Positions 53,177-60,534 of a stretch of DNA of 64,000 nt are shown in pieces. Source of the DNA: Streptomyces sp. CB01373 (GTDB taxonomy: Bacteria; Actinomycetota; Actinomycetes; Streptomycetales; Streptomycetaceae); assembly GCF_002803075.1 (NCBI RefSeq), contig NZ_NNBK01000001.1, positions 186,001-250,000 of the forward strand, read 5' to 3'. Below the pieces are notes generated by a model. The model ran no database searches, was not told where the DNA came from, and worked only from the letters and a program-made list of their open reading frames with translations. The position numbers and the translations under genes are program-made. Within the stretch, counting starts at the first letter, position 1. Every line of letters starts with the position of its first letter.

Positions 53177-54472
53177 GTGAGCGAGACACCACCGAACACC
53201 CTGCAATACCGCTTTGACGGGCCAGAAGACGCACCTGTCCTGATCCTGGGGCCCTCGCTGGGTACCACATGGCACATGTGGGACCGGCAGGTCCCGGAGC
53301 TCACGAAGCAGTGGCGTGTGTTCCGGTTCGATCTGCCGGGACACGGGGGAGCACCCGCGTACCCCGCCGACTCGGTCTCCGACCTGGTCACCCGTCTGCT
53401 GGCCACCCTGGACGGGCTGGGGGTGCAGCGCTTCGGCTACGCCGGGTGCGCGCTTGGCGGCGCGATCGGCATCGAACTGGCGCTGCGCCACCCGGAGCGC
53501 CTCGCCTCCCTCGCCCTGATCGCCACCTCGCCGCGGTTCGGCACCGCCGACGAGTTCCGGCAGCGCGGGGTGATCGTCCGGACGAACGGGCTCGACCCCA
53601 TCGCCCGCACCTCCCCGGAACGCTGGTTCACCACCGGTTTCGCCGCCGCACAGCCCGCGATCACCGAGTGGGCCGTGCAGATGGTGCGCACCACCGACCC
53701 CGGCTGTTACATCGCCGCCTGCGAGGCCCTGGCCGTGTTCGACGCCCGCGCCGACCTCGGCCGCATCGGCGTTCCCACGCTGGTCCTGGTCGGCTCCGAC
53801 GACCAGGTCACCGGCCCCGCCCAGGCACGCACCCTGGTCGCCGGCATACGCGACGCCCGCCTGGCCGTCGTGCCCGGCGCCTCCCACCTGGTGCCGGTGG
53901 AGCAGCCCGTCGCCGTGACCGACCTGCTGGTGCGTCACTTCTCCAGCGCCTGGCACCCCGGTTTCGAATCGACCACCGGACACATGGCGATCGTCGGCCC
54001 CCCGGCCAAGCCGGTGCTCGCCCCGCCCCCGCAGAACGCGCCCATCGCCGAGATCGCCCCGGCGCCCGTACCGGCCGAGGCGACGGGCGGGCCGGACCGG
54101 TACGACTCCGGTCTGAAGATCCGCCGCGAGGTGCTGGGCGACGCGTACGTGGACGGGGCACTCACCGAGGCGGAGGACTTCTCCGGGGACTTCCAGGAGT
54201 TCCTGACCCGCTACGCCTGGGGCGAGATCTGGGACCGGCCCGGCCTCGACCGGCGCACCCGAAGCTGCGTCGCCCTCACCGCCCTGGTCGCGGGCGGCCA
54301 GCTCCAGGACGTCGCCGCCCACACCCGGGCCGCGCTGCGCACCGGCCTGACTCCGGACGAGATCAAGGAGGTGCTGCTGCAGACCGCGGTGTACTGCGGG
54401 ATTCCCGCCGCGGGCGCCGCCTTCCGGGTCGCCCAGCAGGTCATACGCGAGGAGACCACGCTCGCGGAGTGA
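53177..54472 (+). CDS. pcaL: PcaD-PcaC (PcaL) fusion, enol-lactonase half lacking its nucleophile
   Basis: A 431-aa fusion. The N-terminal alpha/beta-hydrolase (about 1-265) resembles 3-oxoadipate enol-lactonase; the C-terminal carboxymuconolactone decarboxylase domain (about 310-425) carries WGEIWDRPGLDRRTRS and TLVAGGQLQDVAAHTRAAL-like segments. The nucleophile elbow reads GCALGG where GCSLGG is expected: codon GCG at 53450-53452 encodes Ala92 instead of Ser. Asp (GSDDQVT) and His (GASHLVP) of the triad remain. No other protocatechuate (pca) genes are nearby, so this is probably a diverged paralogue, not the pathway enzyme. Confidence 0.85.
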   Translation: MSETPPNTLQYRFDGPEDAPVLILGPSLGTTWHMWDRQVPELTKQWRVFRFDLPGHGGAPAYPADSVSDLVTRLLATLDGLGVQRFGYAGCALGGAIGIELALRHPERLASLALIATSPRFGTADEFRQRGVIVRTNGLDPIARTSPERWFTTGFAAAQPAITEWAVQMVRTTDPGCYIAACEALAVFDARADLGRIGVPTLVLVGSDDQVTGPAQARTLVAGIRDARLAVVPGASHLVPVEQPVAVTDLLVRHFSSAWHPGFESTTGHMAIVGPPAKPVLAPPPQNAPIAEIAPAPVPAEATGGPDRYDSGLKIRREVLGDAYVDGALTEAEDFSGDFQEFLTRYAWGEIWDRPGLDRRTRSCVALTALVAGGQLQDVAAHTRAALRTGLTPDEIKEVLLQTAVYCGIPAAGAAFRVAQQVIREETTLAE

Positions 54473-54599
54473 TCGCTCACGGCGTGATCGGTCGGGGCGT
54501 GATCCCGCGGCCGGGCGCCGGGTGCGGTCGCGGGCCGCCGCCCAGCGCCCCGTCCGGGCCACCCGCGCGCCCGGCGCACGGGTGGCCCAGGCTGGGTGC

Positions 54600-55235
54600 A
54601 TGAGACTCACGAAGATGGCGCACGCCTGCGTACGCCTGGAGAAGGACGGGCAGACGCTCGTCATCGACCCCGGCGGTTTCAGCGAGCAGGACGCCGCGTC
54701 CGGCGCGGACGCGATCCTGGTCACCCACGAGCACGCCGACCATTTCGACGAGGGCCGTCTGCGCGCCGCCCTGGAGTCCCGTCCCGGCGCCGAGATCTGG
54801 ACCCTGAAGTCCGTCGCGGAGCAGATTGCCGCCGCCTTCCCGGGCCGCGTCCACACCGTCGGCCACGGCGACACCTTCACCGCCGCGGGCTTCGACGTGC
54901 AGGTCCACGGCGAGCTGCACGCGGTGATCCACCCGGACATCCCGCGCATCACCAACGTCGGCTACCTCGTCGACGGCGGCCGCGTCTTCCATCCGGGCGA
55001 CGCGCTCACCGTGCCCGAGGTCCCGGTCGAGACGCTGATGCTGCCGGTGATGGCGCCCTGGAACAAGATCTCCGAGGTGATCGACTACGTCCGCGAGGTC
55101 GGGCCGCAGCGTACCTACGACATCCACGACGCCCTCCTCACCGACCTGGCCCGCCCGATCTACGACCACCAGATCGGCACCCTGGGCGGCGCGGAACACC
55201 TACGGCTGACCCCGGGAACAACAGCAGAGCTCTGA
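54600..55235 (+). CDS. Metallo-beta-lactamase-fold hydrolase (UlaG-like)
   Basis: A 211-aa MBL-fold protein that starts MRLTKMAHACVRLEKDGQTL. The metal motif is VTHEHADHFD, followed by HGELHAVIHPDIPRI, and a further ligand is in VFHPGDAL. Short size and lack of extra domains resemble UlaG/YtnP-like hydrolases with unknown substrates. The ATG at 54600 begins the family N-terminus. No operon partner is evident; a long repeat tract follows. Confidence 0.87.
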   Translation: MRLTKMAHACVRLEKDGQTLVIDPGGFSEQDAASGADAILVTHEHADHFDEGRLRAALESRPGAEIWTLKSVAEQIAAAFPGRVHTVGHGDTFTAAGFDVQVHGELHAVIHPDIPRITNVGYLVDGGRVFHPGDALTVPEVPVETLMLPVMAPWNKISEVIDYVREVGPQRTYDIHDALLTDLARPIYDHQIGTLGGAEHLRLTPGTTAEL

Positions 55236-56007
55236 GCCACCTCCCGCCCCGGGTCCCTGCCCGCGGGCCCTCACCCCGGGCCCCGGCCTCCGGCCCCCGG
55301 GACTCCCGGCCCCGGCCCCCTGAGCCCTCGCCCCGGCCCCTGGCCCCCGGGCCCCGGCCCCTGGCCCCCGGGCCCCGGCCCCTGGCCCCCTGGCCCCGGC
55401 CCCCGGGCCCCGGCCCCTGGCCCCCGGGCCCCGGCCCCTGGCCCCTGGCCCCTGGCCCCCGGCTCCCGGGCCCCGGCCCCTGGCCCCCGGCCCCCGGGCC
55501 CCGGCCCCCGGGCCCTGGCGCTTGGCGCCGGCTCCTCGCCTCAGGTTCTGGCCCCGGCCCTGGCCCCGGATTTTCACCCCCGGTTCCTGGCTCGGGCTCC
55601 TGGCCCCCTGGCCTCTCGCCCCGGGTCCCTGGCCGCGGGCCCTCACCCCCCCGGGCCCCGGCCTCTGGTCCCCGAGGCTCCCGGCTCCGGACCCCTGGCC
55701 CTCGCCCCCGGCTCCTGGCCCCGGCCGCTGGCCCTGGACTCTCGCCCCCGGCTCCTGGCCCAGACTCCCGGCCCCCGTCCCCCGGGCCCTGGCCCTCGCC
55801 CCGGCTCCTCACACCGGGCCCTCGCCTCGGATTCTGGCCCCGGCCCTGGCCCCGGATTTTCACCCCCGGTTCCTGGCTCCGGCTCCTGGCCCCCTGGCCT
55901 CTCGCCCCGGCCCCTGGCCCCGGTCCCCAGCCCCAGCCCCCGGCCCCGGCCTCGGCCCCGGCCCCGGGCCGAGGGTGTTGTCAGTGGTGCCCGGTAGGTT
56001 GTGAGGC
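55236..56007. repeat. Strand-asymmetric C-rich repeat tract
   Basis: A gene-free 0.75-kb tract composed almost wholly of CCCCTGGCCC, CCCGGGCCCC and CCTCGCCCCGG-like units on the plus strand. Two 90-nt copies of one unit (55535-55624 and 55821-55910) are nearly identical, including the unusual GGATTTTCACCCCCGGTTCC core. A second pair starts at 55246 and 55618. The minus strand is G-run-rich and could form G-quadruplexes. Open frames across it are Pro/Gly low-complexity shadows. Confidence 0.85.
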
Positions 56008-56787
56008 ATGCGCATCGCGACCTGGAACGTGAACTCGATCACCGCCCGACTGCCCAGGCTGCTGGCCTGGCTGGAGAGCAGTGGTACGGACGTGCTGTGC
56101 CTCCAGGAGGCCAAGGTCGCCGAGGAGCAGTTCCCGTTCGACCAGCTCCGCGAACTGGGCTACGAGGCGGCGGTCCACGCCACCGGCCGGTGGAACGGCG
56201 TGGCGGTGCTCTCCCGCGTAGGCCTCGACGACGTGGTCCGCGGTCTGCCCGGCGACCCCGGCTACGAGGGCGTGGAGGAGCCCCGGGCCATCTCGGCGAC
56301 CTGCGGACCGATCCGCGTCTGGTCGGTGTACGTGCCCAACGGCCGCGAGGTGGACCACCCGCACTACGCCTACAAGATCCAGTGGTTCGAGGCCCTCAGG
56401 GCGGCCGTCGCCGGCGACGCGGGCGGCAGCCGCCCCTTCGCCGTCCTCGGCGACTACAACGTCGCGCCGACGGACGACGACGTCTACGACCGCGCCGCCT
56501 TCGAGGGCTCCACCCACGTCACCCCGGCCGAGCGCGCCGCCCTGACCGCCCTGCGCGAGGTCGGCCTCTCGGACGTCGTCCCCCGGCCGCTGAAGTACGA
56601 CCAGCCGTTCACGTACTGGGACTACCGCCAGCTCTGCTTCCCCAAGAACCGCGGCATGCGCATCGACCTGGTGTACGGCAACGAGCCCTTCGCGAAGGGG
56701 GTCACCGACGCCTACGTCGACCGCGAGGAGCGCAAGGGCAAGGGCGCGTCCGATCACGCCCCCGTGGTGGTGGACCTCGACGTCTAG
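56008..56787 (+). CDS. xthA: Exodeoxyribonuclease III
   Basis: A 259-aa AP endonuclease/3'-5' exonuclease of base-excision repair. Motifs are MRIATWNVNSI, LCLQEAKV (catalytic Glu), VYVPNGREV, VLGDYNVAPTDDDVYD and SDHAPVVVDLDV (catalytic His), and FTYWDYR is also typical. Length is normal. The TAG stop is formed within the CTAG that begins a 68-bp palindromic element, so that element may have supplied or altered the C-terminus. Confidence 0.95.
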   Translation: MRIATWNVNSITARLPRLLAWLESSGTDVLCLQEAKVAEEQFPFDQLRELGYEAAVHATGRWNGVAVLSRVGLDDVVRGLPGDPGYEGVEEPRAISATCGPIRVWSVYVPNGREVDHPHYAYKIQWFEALRAAVAGDAGGSRPFAVLGDYNVAPTDDDVYDRAAFEGSTHVTPAERAALTALREVGLSDVVPRPLKYDQPFTYWDYRQLCFPKNRGMRIDLVYGNEPFAKGVTDAYVDREERKGKGASDHAPVVVDLDV

Positions 56788-56851
56788 TGCTGTGACCGGA
56801 AAGGTTTGCCGGGCGTCGCGAGCCGGTGAACCTTTCCGGTCACAGCACTAG
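56784..56851. mobile_element. 68-bp palindromic element (MITE-like), also a potential terminator
   Basis: A 23-bp perfect inverted repeat: left arm 56784-56806 (CTAGTGCTGTGACCGGAAAG...) and right arm 56829-56851, with a 22-nt GC-rich loop. Both ends are CTAG. The arm is too long and too perfect for an ordinary terminator. I recall similar GTGCTGTGACCGGAAAGG ends in other Streptomyces, suggesting a dispersed element, but this needs a search. The left end contains the xthA stop codon. Confidence 0.55.
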
Positions 56852-56930
56852 GGCCTCTCGTGCCGCGACCGGCCCCGGCAGGTGCGCGCGCCTGTGGTGC
56901 GACCGGGGGTGCGGATGTCACCCTGGGGCC

Positions 56931-57380
56931 ATGGACATCCCTTTCCTGGACAGGTGGCGCAAAAGGCGGGACTCGTCCTTCGGTGCCGTGGCGTTCTCCG
57001 AGGGATCCGCGGGATCCGAGAGCCGGGCGGCCCTCGCCCAACTCCTCTCCGAGTGCGAGCTGTTGCGTTCCCAGGTGTCCGGCACGGGCCTGCGGCTCGA
57101 CGACTCGGCCGCCTCCCTTGAGGCGCTGGACCAGTTGCTGCCGCGCTGGCGCGACGACGAGGAGACCCTGACCCGGCTCGGCAACGACGTCGGTCTGTAC
57201 CTGGGCACGGTCGTCGTACGGACCGTCCCCGGCGCCGGCTGGGAGATCGGCCCCGGCGGCCGTCCGGTCGTCCGGCTTGCCTCCGGACGCGAGATCGACG
57301 TGGTGACCGCCGGGCACGACTGGGCCGGCGCCGGTGCGCCCGAACTCTCCCAGCTCTACGCGGAGATCGCGGAGGTCTGA
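56931..57380 (+). CDS. Conserved actinobacterial protein (DUF6278-like)
   Basis: A 149-aa protein opening MDIPFLDRWRKRRDSSFGA, with a helical middle (LRLDDSAASLEALDQLLPRW) and a beta-rich C-terminus (GLYLGTVVVRTVPGAGWEIG, continuing RPVVRLASGREIDVV). The family name is from memory. No membrane segment or catalytic motif is visible. It follows the palindromic element and appears monocistronic. Function unknown. Confidence 0.78.
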   Translation: MDIPFLDRWRKRRDSSFGAVAFSEGSAGSESRAALAQLLSECELLRSQVSGTGLRLDDSAASLEALDQLLPRWRDDEETLTRLGNDVGLYLGTVVVRTVPGAGWEIGPGGRPVVRLASGREIDVVTAGHDWAGAGAPELSQLYAEIAEV

Positions 57381-57763
57381 GCGCCCGGACGAGCGGGGCG
57401 CCGGGGCCGCCGAAGGGCGTTTCCGCACACCGCCGGGACCGGCGGGCCGGACCTCGACTACGATGTTCCGCTCGTCCTAGTGATGATGGCGCCTCGGCCC
57501 ACCGTCACCGGGACGGGGACGCTGCTGCCGGGTGAGGCACCCCCACGGCGGCCCCTCGATCGTAGGGGGCAGCAGGTCACAGAGAGCCATACCCGGCCGG
57601 CGGCAGCCGGAGATCACTGCTCGCGCGGCAGGACGGACCGATATGACGGACCGTCCGCCCGCGAGGAGAAGGTCAGCTGCGCGCCGGACGGGTTGTGCTC
57701 GCCCTTCTCCCTCGCCCTCGCCCCGGATCCACGCCGAACGGCCTCCGTGCGCGCCGTCGTAAG
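57381..57763. other. Gene-free region with RNA-structure potential
   Basis: No gene was supported. Inverted segments include CTGCTGCC (about 57523) with GGCAGCAG (about 57569), and a CTCGCG...CGCGAG helix spanning about 57619-57665 that encloses GGACGG/CCGTCC. A TACGAT -10-like element lies at about 57459. Together these could mark a small structured RNA, but the evidence is weak. Confidence 0.3.
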
Positions 57764-58525
57764 TTACGTGCTGGTAACGCTTGTTGACGGCTCGGCTTCC
57801 GGCTCCGGCAGAGGGGCCCGCGCCGCCCGGGTCACGTCCGCGACGAGTTCGACCACGTCCGGGCCGTAGGCCTCGGAGTTGACCACCTTCAGCAGCAGCA
57901 CGAAGGAGCCGCTGCCGTACTTGCGGGCCAGCCGCTCGTGGTTGCGGGCCAGATAGCGGGTCCCGGCCTGGTTGTCGATCGCGCGCTGGCCGCAGAACAG
58001 GAACACCGGCCGGGTGCCGCTGCGCTCACCGGCGGTGAGACGGGCCAGCAGTACGTACTCCGTGACGCCCGGGTCCATGCGGTAGTGCTCGGTGCCGATC
58101 TGGAAGGCGCATCGGTCGCGGCCGGGCTTCCGGTCGGTGTTCACCCGCACGCCCGGCAGCATGGCCGCCATGTGTGCGATCATCCGCCGATTCGACCCCG
58201 GGCCTCCCACGCAGAACTCCGTGCGCTCACCGAATCCCTGATGGACCGTGTCCTGGGTGACCATCTGGGCGTTCGCCCCGCAGCTCTTGATCAGGGCGGC
58301 GAGTTCGAGCAGGGCGAACACGTCGAACCGGTGCACCGCGAGTTCCGCCGTCGCCGGGTCGCGGTTGACCACCAGCAGCGACTCGGCGTGGTCGGGCAGC
58401 CCGAGGAAGGCCTGCTTGCGGCGCAGCTTGCGCCGCCACAGATAGGTGCGGGCCAGCCAGCCGAACGCGGCGCTGACCGCGGTCGCGGCCACGCCCAGGA
58501 CGATGTTGCGCACGTCGTCGTTCAT
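57764..58525 (-). CDS. Membrane-anchored protein of unknown function
   Basis: A 253-aa protein. The N-terminal helix NIVLGVAATAVSAAFGWLA is followed by basic WRRKLRRKQ and then a soluble domain with FLGLPDHAESLLVVNRDPA, an FVLLLKVVNSEAYGPDVVEL strand and a FLFCGQRAIDNQAGTRYLARN segment. It looks like a nucleotide-binding or Rossmann-like sensor anchored in the membrane, but no known family is recognised. The ATG at 58525 begins the anchor helix. It is divergent from the gamma-glutamyltransferase gene. Confidence 0.75.
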   Translation of the reverse strand: MNDDVRNIVLGVAATAVSAAFGWLARTYLWRRKLRRKQAFLGLPDHAESLLVVNRDPATAELAVHRFDVFALLELAALIKSCGANAQMVTQDTVHQGFGERTEFCVGGPGSNRRMIAHMAAMLPGVRVNTDRKPGRDRCAFQIGTEHYRMDPGVTEYVLLARLTAGERSGTRPVFLFCGQRAIDNQAGTRYLARNHERLARKYGSGSFVLLLKVVNSEAYGPDVVELVADVTRAARAPLPEPEAEPSTSVTST

Positions 58526-58660
58526 GGCCGCGCATGGTAGCCGGTCCGGCGCACCTTTGTTCGACACTCGACTGGCCCTGCCACCCTGACGAGAGCATGG
58601 CAATGAATTAGGCTGCGCGAACGTTCAGGCAACCGAACCACAACGAGCGTGGAGGTGCGG

Positions 58661-60472
58661 ATGCGTCGCCCTGTCGCACGGAAACTGGCGGTCCTGGCGG
58701 TCTCGGCCGCCGTGGTGTCGGTGGGCGCCGCGGCCCCGCCCACCGCCCCGCAGAAGGCGAAGCCGAGACCGGTCCAGAAGGTCCCCGTGGCGGCCGGCTA
58801 CGGCGGCGCCGTGGCCAGCGTCGACGTGGACGCCTCCGCCGCCGGTATCGAGGTGCTCAAGCAGGGCGGCAACGCCGTGGACGCGGCCGTCGCCACCGCC
58901 GCCGCCCTCGGCGTCACCGAGCCCTACTCCGCCGGCATCGGCGGAGGCGGCTACTTCGTCTACTACGACGCCCGCTCCCGCACGGTGCACACCATCGACG
59001 GCCGCGAGACCGCCCCGCTGACCGCCGACTCGAACCTCTTCGTGGAGAACGGCAAGCCGCTCGCCTTCGACGACGCCGTCAGCAGCGGTCTGAGCGTCGG
59101 CACCCCGGGCACGCCCGCCACCTGGCAGACGGCGCTGGACCAGTGGGGCACCAAACGCCTGGGCGCCGTCCTGAAGCCGGCCGAGAAGCTCGCCCGCGAC
59201 GGATTCACCGTCGACGAGACCTTCCGCTCGCAGACCGCCGCCAACGAGACCCGCTTCCGCTACTTCCCCGACACCGCCAAGCTGTTCCTGCCCGGCGGGA
59301 AGCCGCCGGCGGTCGGCTCGACCCTGAAGAACCCCGACCTCGCCCGCACCTACCAGCAGTTGGGCGCCAAGGGCGTCGGCGCGATCTACCAGGGCGACCT
59401 CGGCAAGGACATCGTCAGGACCGTCAACCACCCGCCCGTGGACCCCAAGTCGGGCTGGAACGCCCGTCCGGGCAAGTTGTCCACCAAGGACCTCGCGGCC
59501 TACCGCGCCAAGCTCCAGGCGCCCACACGGACTTCGTACCGCGGTCTGCGGGTGTTCTCCATCGCGCCCTCCTCCTCCGGCGGCACGACCGTCGGCGAGG
59601 CGCTCAACATCCTTCAGCGTACGGACCTCGCCACGGCGAGCGAGTTCCAGTACCTGCACCACTACATCGAGGCGAGCCGCATCGCCTTCGCCGACCGCGG
59701 GCGCTGGGTCGGCGACCCCGCCTTCGAGAACGTGCCCACGAAGGAACTGCTGTCGCAGAAGTTCGCCGACTCCCGCGCCTGCCTGATCAAGGACGACGCG
59801 GTCCTCACCAGCCCGCTCGCACCCGGCGACCCGCGCAACCCCGCGGCCTGCTCCCGCGGCGGCACGGCCGCGCCGACGACGTACGAGGGCGAGAACACCA
59901 CCCACCTGACGGTCGCCGACCGGTGGGGCAACGTCGTCGCCTACACCCTGACCATCGAGCAGACCGGCGGCAGCGGCATCACGGTGCCCGGCCGGGGCTT
60001 CCTGCTCAACAACGAGCTGACCGACTTCTCCTTCACCCCGGCCAACCCGGCCGTGCACGACCCGAACCTGCCCGGTCCGGGCAAGCGGCCGCGCTCGTCC
60101 ATCTCACCGACGATCGTGCTGGACCGCCTCGACCGGCCGGTGGTGGCGCTCGGTTCACCGGGCGGGGCGACCATCATCACCACCGTGCTGCAGACCCTGA
60201 CCGGGTTCCTCGACCGGCATCTGTCCCTGGTCGACGCGATCGCCGCACCGCGTGCCAGCCAGCGCAACGCCGCTCAGACCGAACTCGAACCCGCCCTCTA
60301 CGACAGCGTGTCGAGGAAACAGTTGGAGGCGATCGGCCACTCCTTCAAACTCAACCCGGAGATCGGCGCCGCCACGGGCATCCAGAGCCTGCCCGACGGC
60401 AGGTGGCTGGCCGCCGCGGAGAAGGTGCGCCGGGGCGGCGGCTCGGCGATGGTGGTGAATCCGTCACCCTGA
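58661..60472 (+). CDS. ggt: Gamma-glutamyltransferase (secreted)
   Basis: A 603-aa precursor that hydrolyses or transfers the gamma-glutamyl group of glutathione and related peptides. A twin-Arg-containing signal peptide is at about 1-33. Large-subunit features are QGGNAVDAAVATAAALGVTEP and GIGGGGYFVYYD. The autocleavage/nucleophile site is ENTTHLTV (Thr413), and SPGGATIITTVLQ lies in the small subunit. GGAGGTG sits 4 nt before the ATG. A strong terminator follows. Confidence 0.94.
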   Translation: MRRPVARKLAVLAVSAAVVSVGAAAPPTAPQKAKPRPVQKVPVAAGYGGAVASVDVDASAAGIEVLKQGGNAVDAAVATAAALGVTEPYSAGIGGGGYFVYYDARSRTVHTIDGRETAPLTADSNLFVENGKPLAFDDAVSSGLSVGTPGTPATWQTALDQWGTKRLGAVLKPAEKLARDGFTVDETFRSQTAANETRFRYFPDTAKLFLPGGKPPAVGSTLKNPDLARTYQQLGAKGVGAIYQGDLGKDIVRTVNHPPVDPKSGWNARPGKLSTKDLAAYRAKLQAPTRTSYRGLRVFSIAPSSSGGTTVGEALNILQRTDLATASEFQYLHHYIEASRIAFADRGRWVGDPAFENVPTKELLSQKFADSRACLIKDDAVLTSPLAPGDPRNPAACSRGGTAAPTTYEGENTTHLTVADRWGNVVAYTLTIEQTGGSGITVPGRGFLLNNELTDFSFTPANPAVHDPNLPGPGKRPRSSISPTIVLDRLDRPVVALGSPGGATIITTVLQTLTGFLDRHLSLVDAIAAPRASQRNAAQTELEPALYDSVSRKQLEAIGHSFKLNPEIGAATGIQSLPDGRWLAAAEKVRRGGGSAMVVNPSP

Positions 60473-60481
60473 ACGGTCACA

Positions 60482-60522
60482 CGCCGGGGCCCGCCTCCCG
60501 AAAGGGACGGCGGGCCCCGGCG
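60482..60522. terminator. Terminator hairpin between ggt and Clp ATPase
   Basis: A 14-bp perfect stem, CGCCGGGGCCCGCC (60482-60495) with GGCGGGCCCCGGCG (60509-60522), and an inner TCCC-GAAA-GGGA helix. It lies between the convergent genes. Confidence 0.9.
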
Positions 60523-60534
60523 GTTCCCCCGCGC

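Noticed and set aside
55236..56007. Pro/Gly-rich open frames within the C-rich repeat tract
   Set aside because: They exist on both strands purely because the tract lacks stop codons; no start signal or conserved domain.
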